DNA from: Spirodela intermedia
Taxonomy: Eukaryota > Streptophyta > Magnoliopsida > Alismatales > Araceae
Assembly (NCBI GenBank): GCA_902729315.2
Contig: LR746270.1
Span: 1,352,501-1,416,500, forward strand
Length of the DNA stretch: 64,000 nt
Direction of reading: 5' to 3'
Shown: positions 60,081-64,000 of the stretch, one piece after another
Layout: each line of letters opens with the position of its first letter
How positions within the stretch are numbered: position 1 is the first letter of the stretch
Position numbers and translations under genes: made by a program
Notes under the pieces: generated by a model
The model's input: the letters and a program-made list of their open reading frames with translations, nothing else
The model's database searches: none
What the model was told of the DNA's origin: nothing

Positions 60081-60081
60081 G

Positions 60082-60672
60082 ATGTTGGCCATTTTCCAGA
60101 AGACGGTAGCGCATCCGCCGCAGGAGCTGAACAGCCCGGTGGCGGCGGGACGGGCGGCCAAGACGCCGGAGGGGATCTTGAGGGCGTTCCACGCTGCACA
60201 CCCGGATGATTCCTTTTCCGCTACCTTCACTGGTGGCGCCGCCCTCGCATCCGTGAACTCAGGTCGCAATATGGCGGATCACCGGAGGTACCCCTCCTCC
60301 CCCCGCCCTCTCTCTCTCTCTCTCCCCCTCTCCCTCTCCCTCTCCCTCTCTCTCTCTCGCTCTCGCTCTCCTTCTCGCTCTCGCTCTCGCTAATAGTTGG
60401 ATTCTTCTCAGGGTGTTTTCTAGTTTGGATGGCATCTACTGCCTGTTCTACGGCAGATTGGACAACCTCAGCTCGCTGATAAGGCAGTACGGCCTGTGCA
60501 AGGCGACCAACGAGGCGCTGTTTGTCATTGAGGCCTACCGGACCCTCCGCGACCGCAGCCCCTACCCCGCCGACCAGGTCGTCAAGGACCTCGATGGCAG
60601 CTTCGCCTTCATCATCTACGACGACAGGGCCGGCACCATCTTCGCCGCTCTGGTAAACAGCCCATTCCCCTT

Positions 60673-60703
<31 letters not shown>

Positions 60704-61066
60704 TCTTTCTCGCTCCGTGTTGACGAGGGAGATGTCTGGTTTGCATGGCAGAGCGCGGATGGGAGGGTGCCGCTGTACTGGGGGATCGCGGCGGACGGAT
60801 CGGTGGCGATCTCCGATGAGCAGATGTTGATCAAAGGGAGCTGCGGCAAGTCATTCGCCCCGTTTCCTACGGGTTGCATGTTCCACAGCGAAGGAGGGTT
60901 GAAGAGCTTCGAGCATCCCATGAACAGGATGAAGGCGATGCCGAGGGTGGACAGCGAGGGGGTCATGTGCGGGGCCACCTTCAATGTCGACGCCGGCTCC
61001 AGGATCTCCGCCATGCCCCGAGTTGGCAGCGCCGCCAGCTGGTCTCCCTGGGGAGAGGCTCCCTAG
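60082..61066 (+). CDS. Stem-specific protein TSJT1-like (DUF3700, Gn-AT-II-like)
   Basis: DUF3700 proteins, including the aluminium-induced and stem-specific TSJT1 proteins, share the fold of class II glutamine amidotransferases and respond to stress, sugar and hormones; no enzymatic role is established. Exons 60082-60287, 60412-60652 and 60752-61066 give 253 residues, the family's normal length. It starts M-L-A-I-F-Q-K-T-V without the N-terminal catalytic Cys of true amidotransferases. Conserved blocks are F-S-S-L-D-G-I-Y-C-L-F-Y-G-R-L-D-N-L, L-D-G-S-F-A-F-I-I-Y-D, P-L-Y-W-G-I-A-A-D-G-S-V-A-I-S-D and F-P-T-G-C-M-F-H-S-E-G-G-L. The tail is S-P-W-G-E-A-P. Both introns are CT-rich. Intron 2 is in frame without stops. 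Confidence 0.93.
60310..60390. repeat. CT-rich tract, TSJT1 intron 1
   Basis: (CT)n grading into CTCTCG repeats; it occupies most of the 124-bp intron. Confidence 0.9.
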
Positions 61067-61604
61067 AGCGGCGCCGCATCTCTACAGCCCGCGGCTTTCA
61101 CCTTCATATAATTTGAATAATAAAAAGGGGTAGCCACACGGGCTGTTCTTGTAGATGCCCATTTGAACATCAACACGAAAAAGCTTCTCTCTTCTTCCTC
61201 GCCTTCTTCTTCTTCCTTCTTCCTTCTTCTTTACCCTGAGAAATGAAATGAGTGCCTCTCAGTGAGCCGGATGAGCCCACAATGCATTACTCCATCGGTT
61301 TTTTCTATATATGTAATTATGTTTAAATCCACGAAGAATAAATATTATGATTTTACATTAATTACGGCGATGATGACGATATTCCTCAGCTGTCTTTTCT
61401 AATCTGTTTAGCCTTTTGAATTGACGGAAGAAACCTTGGATGGAGGGAATAGAGTGGTCAGCAGGAGGAGAGAGAAAGTCTATTTTGGTCATTTAAATAT
61501 TTAAATCTTGGACAAATTAGATTTTCCAATTTGACAAAGAAGACAAGAAAAGGATCGGTGGGTCATAAATATGTAAATACATATTCATGTATCAATATAT
61601 ATAC

Positions 61605-61642
<38 letters not shown>

Positions 61643-61935
61643 GCCCAGAAACCACCCAGAACGTTGGGGGGTCTTGAAGAGAGATGGAGAGAGACCCTCT
61701 AGATCATGTGAACTACGAGGGCACACAAGTGCCAAGGGGTCTCTATGAGAAATTTTCCATATAAAGAGGATTCAGATTCCATGAGTTGAGCTGGAGAAGT
61801 ATCACACTCATGACGACAGTGAAGGACAGAAACAGCACCGTATCTGGCTAGACTCCTTACTAAAACCTTTCCCAGGACAAATTTGCACAAGAATAAAATA
61901 AATCAGGTGCCGACGGCGAGGCGCCACCGCCAAGA
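61067..61935. other. Tail-to-tail spacer, TSJT1 to clathrin light chain
   Basis: Carries both 3' UTRs, a TTC-rich run at 61200-61232 and (GA)n at 61611-61635. No gene is seen. Confidence 0.6.
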
Positions 61936-62620
61936 TCAAGCAGAGGAGGCGGTGGGCTCAGCCGCTGCCACGGCTTGCGCCTCTGGTGCTGCAACAGGCA
62001 CCTCCTTTGGCTTAGCAGAGCCATCGGTTGCGGCCTCCTTGCCGGTTCCCCCTGGCTTATCTCCGGCAGCAGCGGCGGCGGCACCTTCTTTCGCAGTAGG
62101 CGCAGGCGGCGGCGGCGGGGGCTTCATGTGGGGCGGCAGGTTGTGCTTAAGCTTCAATAGTATCTGCCGCAACCTGGCAAGATCAGTGGGCTTTCCGGGC
62201 TTTGGGCCCTGGACGACGACTATGGATGGCTTCTTCTCCTGGTCCTTCTTCCCTCTCTTCTTGTCGATGTTGGGTATTTCATGGGGGATGAGTTCTGCGA
62301 TCGCCTTCCAGTACTGTTTATCCGCGTTCGCATGGAACTTCTCCTGATTGGCCAGAAACAGCTGCGAAGACGGACCCAAAAGAAAATAAGTCTGCCGCGC
62401 CGTATGATTTGAAGAACCTGCATTCGTTCTTTCTGCCGGAGGGCTGTAAATGTCTGGAAGAATTACCTTCTCCCTCTCTCTGTTCTGGGTCTTGTTGGTC
62501 TCGCAGTTTATCTTCCTCTTCTCATAGAAAGCCTTCTTGTATTCCTCAGCCTCCTCGATGATCTGCAGCCTCAGCTCTTTCTCCCTCTTCTCCTTCTCCT
62601 CGAGATGGATGGCGTTTTGT
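61936..62620 (-). CDS. Clathrin light chain (3' exons; gene runs off the right edge)
   Basis: Clathrin light chains bind the heavy-chain hub and regulate coat assembly in endocytosis and trans-Golgi traffic. Two exons are visible. 62467-62620 encodes [17 protein letters not shown] and [16 protein letters not shown], the heavy-chain-binding helix. 61936-62361 encodes [15 protein letters not shown], then [25 protein letters not shown] and a Pro/Ala-rich tail. The first visible exon starts inside an Arg codon (phase 2), so an upstream exon encoding the acidic N-terminal half must exist. It is not found in 62621-64000 and probably lies beyond the window. Domain order matches plant CLC1/CLC2. Confidence 0.92.
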
Positions 62621-64000
62621 CTGCACAGACATAAAAGTCGCGTCTTTCTTCACTGTTTTTCTCCACACGTGTGAATGCAAGAAGCAAAGGGAACTCAAGT
62701 CGATGCCACATTGAGACAAGAATAACGGAAGGGAGAGAGAAAAGAAAAAGGAGTAAGATCATATTAATCTGAACTCATTTGTATGAGGGAGAGAGCGGGA
62801 ATCGAGGAGAGGATGGAGGAGCGGAGATCTCATCAGCGCTGCACCACACGCCCACCAGAGGGGAAAGGAAGGAGAGGGTAGAGGAAGCAAGAGAGAGGAG
62901 AGTCCACATGCGTTGACCCCACGATGACGCCATTCTCCATGGCTAATGATCGATCTTTCTCAGACAAGGAGGCATATGAACTAGGTATCTGGGATATGTA
63001 TGAGCACTAGATCCTACAGCCGTGAAATAAGTTTGAGTGAATAATAAAAAAAAAAACCTTAAAACCACGAAAGGAAGTCTTGTCCCAAATTTTGAGTGAA
63101 TTGCTTGCATCAGGAAATAAACTTCAATCTGTTCTTATGGTGATTTTGTAGTAGCCTTGGTGTCACTAAGGTTAAGCGAGTAAATCAGGCCAAACGAATC
63201 GGGCAATTGAAAGCCAGTGAGTGATTTACTCTCCCATCTATAAAGGCATATGGACAATGACAAATCTAAAGAGTTACTCTCCATAACTTATAATTGCATA
63301 ACCTCAAGGCCAGATTAGATTGACTGACATTCTAAGTTAATTAGTGCTTATCCCAGGTATCAGAGTTAATTAGTCGAAGTCTTCAGAAATCAGAGTAATA
63401 ACTGACGTTCTAAGTTAGCTCCGGATAATTAGTGCTTATCCTAAGTAACAATGGGCGGTAATTTGATGAATCCAGGACCAATTCTGTCACAATCATACAC
63501 ATAAGTCCTACCTTCAATCTTTGAGCTAGACAATCGTGGTTTGTGAAGTATTTTGCAATGGATCAGGAATCAGGCCAATCATATATGATCACAGGAAAGT
63601 AAGAACTAAAAAAAGATGTCTGTCCATCAAAGTTTGGATATACAAAAAGTTCAGATAAGTTAGATATAAAAAACTTAGCCTGACATCTTGTGCAGGGATA
63701 AATGAGGATCTTTCTACGTAAACCCTTGCCCTTGGAAAGCAATACTCGGATCAACCTCTAACTCTGAACAATCCATGGACAACCTGAACACGAACTTTCA
63801 AATCTTCTCCAAAGAATCTCTTTTTCAACGTTCACCATTTCCTGATTGAATCTTAATATAAGAAAAAAAAAGTTCAAATTTACTACACGAAGCCCACCCA
63901 CAAGCCTACCAGGAAAAATCTATTGATACACTCATGGGCCAAAACCATGATCATATATTCAGCATTCCCTTCTTATTCTCCTTCGGATACCATTCTTGAC
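62621..64000. other. Probable intron of clathrin light chain gene
   Basis: No exon with correct phase or the expected acidic Phe/Asp-rich N-terminus was found in these 1.38 kb. The words CTAAGTTA...ATTAGTGCTTATCC recur at about 63330-63357 and 63409-63442. No other gene was recognised. Confidence 0.5.

Larger units (their letters stand above)
58223..60081. promoter_or_regulatory. Divergent promoter region, AIRP2-like and TSJT1
   Basis: The 1.86-kb spacer between the two start codons contains no gene. It has CACGTG G-boxes at 58478-58483, 59405-59410, 59694-59699 and 59862-59867, a palindromic TGACGTCA (bZIP/TGA type) at 59517-59524, and a phased GGCCCA array at 59299-59334. Many further ACGT cores occur in 59390-59870. 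This density fits ABA/bZIP-regulated promoters, consistent with the stress roles of both gene families. Confidence 0.6.

Noticed and set aside
1-64000. A multi-gene novel system or biosynthetic cluster
   Set aside because: The genes are unrelated, widely conserved single-copy plant genes with their own promoters. I found no shared pathway and no unknown multi-gene module.

Overview
This is a plant nuclear genome window. Genes are split by spliceosomal introns, several products carry chloroplast transit or thylakoid-lumen signals, and all recognised products belong to angiosperm families. Coding exons are often GC-rich (beta-1,3-glucanase, RMA-type RING protein, TPR protein) while introns and spacers are AT-rich and full of (CT)n/(GA)n microsatellites. 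That contrast would suit a non-grass monocot or another early-diverging angiosperm, but I cannot fix the species. No bacterial, viral or CRISPR-type system is present.

Left third (1-21.3 kb): a truncated C2-domain (ERG/16 kDa phloem-protein type) gene on the minus strand is divergent from CTF8. The shared promoter is tandemly duplicated and carries paired E2F-type sites. Next come the thylakoid-lumen pentapeptide protein TL17 (with a GC-AG intron) and a 13.4-kb, 18-exon ABCF3/GCN20-type gene whose intron 8 holds an antisense Copia gag remnant.

Middle (21.3-45 kb): a GH17 beta-1,3-glucanase with a CBM43/X8 domain, and a minus-strand TPR protein with one membrane segment. A 4-kb AT-rich spacer with decayed repeat sequence follows. 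Then come a thioredoxin-like remnant, a tail-anchored RMA-type RING E3 ligase with a 5'-UTR intron, a PPR pseudogene and the eight-exon SCI1 gene.

Right third (45-64 kb): GRXS17 (Trx-like plus three CGFS glutaredoxin domains, minus), a nuclear tRNA gene, a chloroplast-type CPBP/CAAX protease gene (minus), and a spacer with a ~220-bp tandem repeat. An AIRP2-like RING E3 gene (minus) stands head-to-head with a TSJT1/DUF3700 gene (plus) across a 1.9-kb promoter region rich in G-boxes. The 3' exons of a clathrin light chain gene (minus) run off the right edge.

The genes are ordinary single-copy housekeeping, chloroplast and stress genes and do not form a functional cluster. The most interesting signals are regulatory: the duplicated E2F cassette before CTF8, a 10-bp-phased array of GGCCCA boxes with four G-boxes between AIRP2-like and TSJT1, a candidate frame-breaking exon in the CPBP protease gene, and the GC-AG intron of TL17. 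Exon boundaries were placed by hand from splice consensus, reading-frame phase and remembered family sequences.
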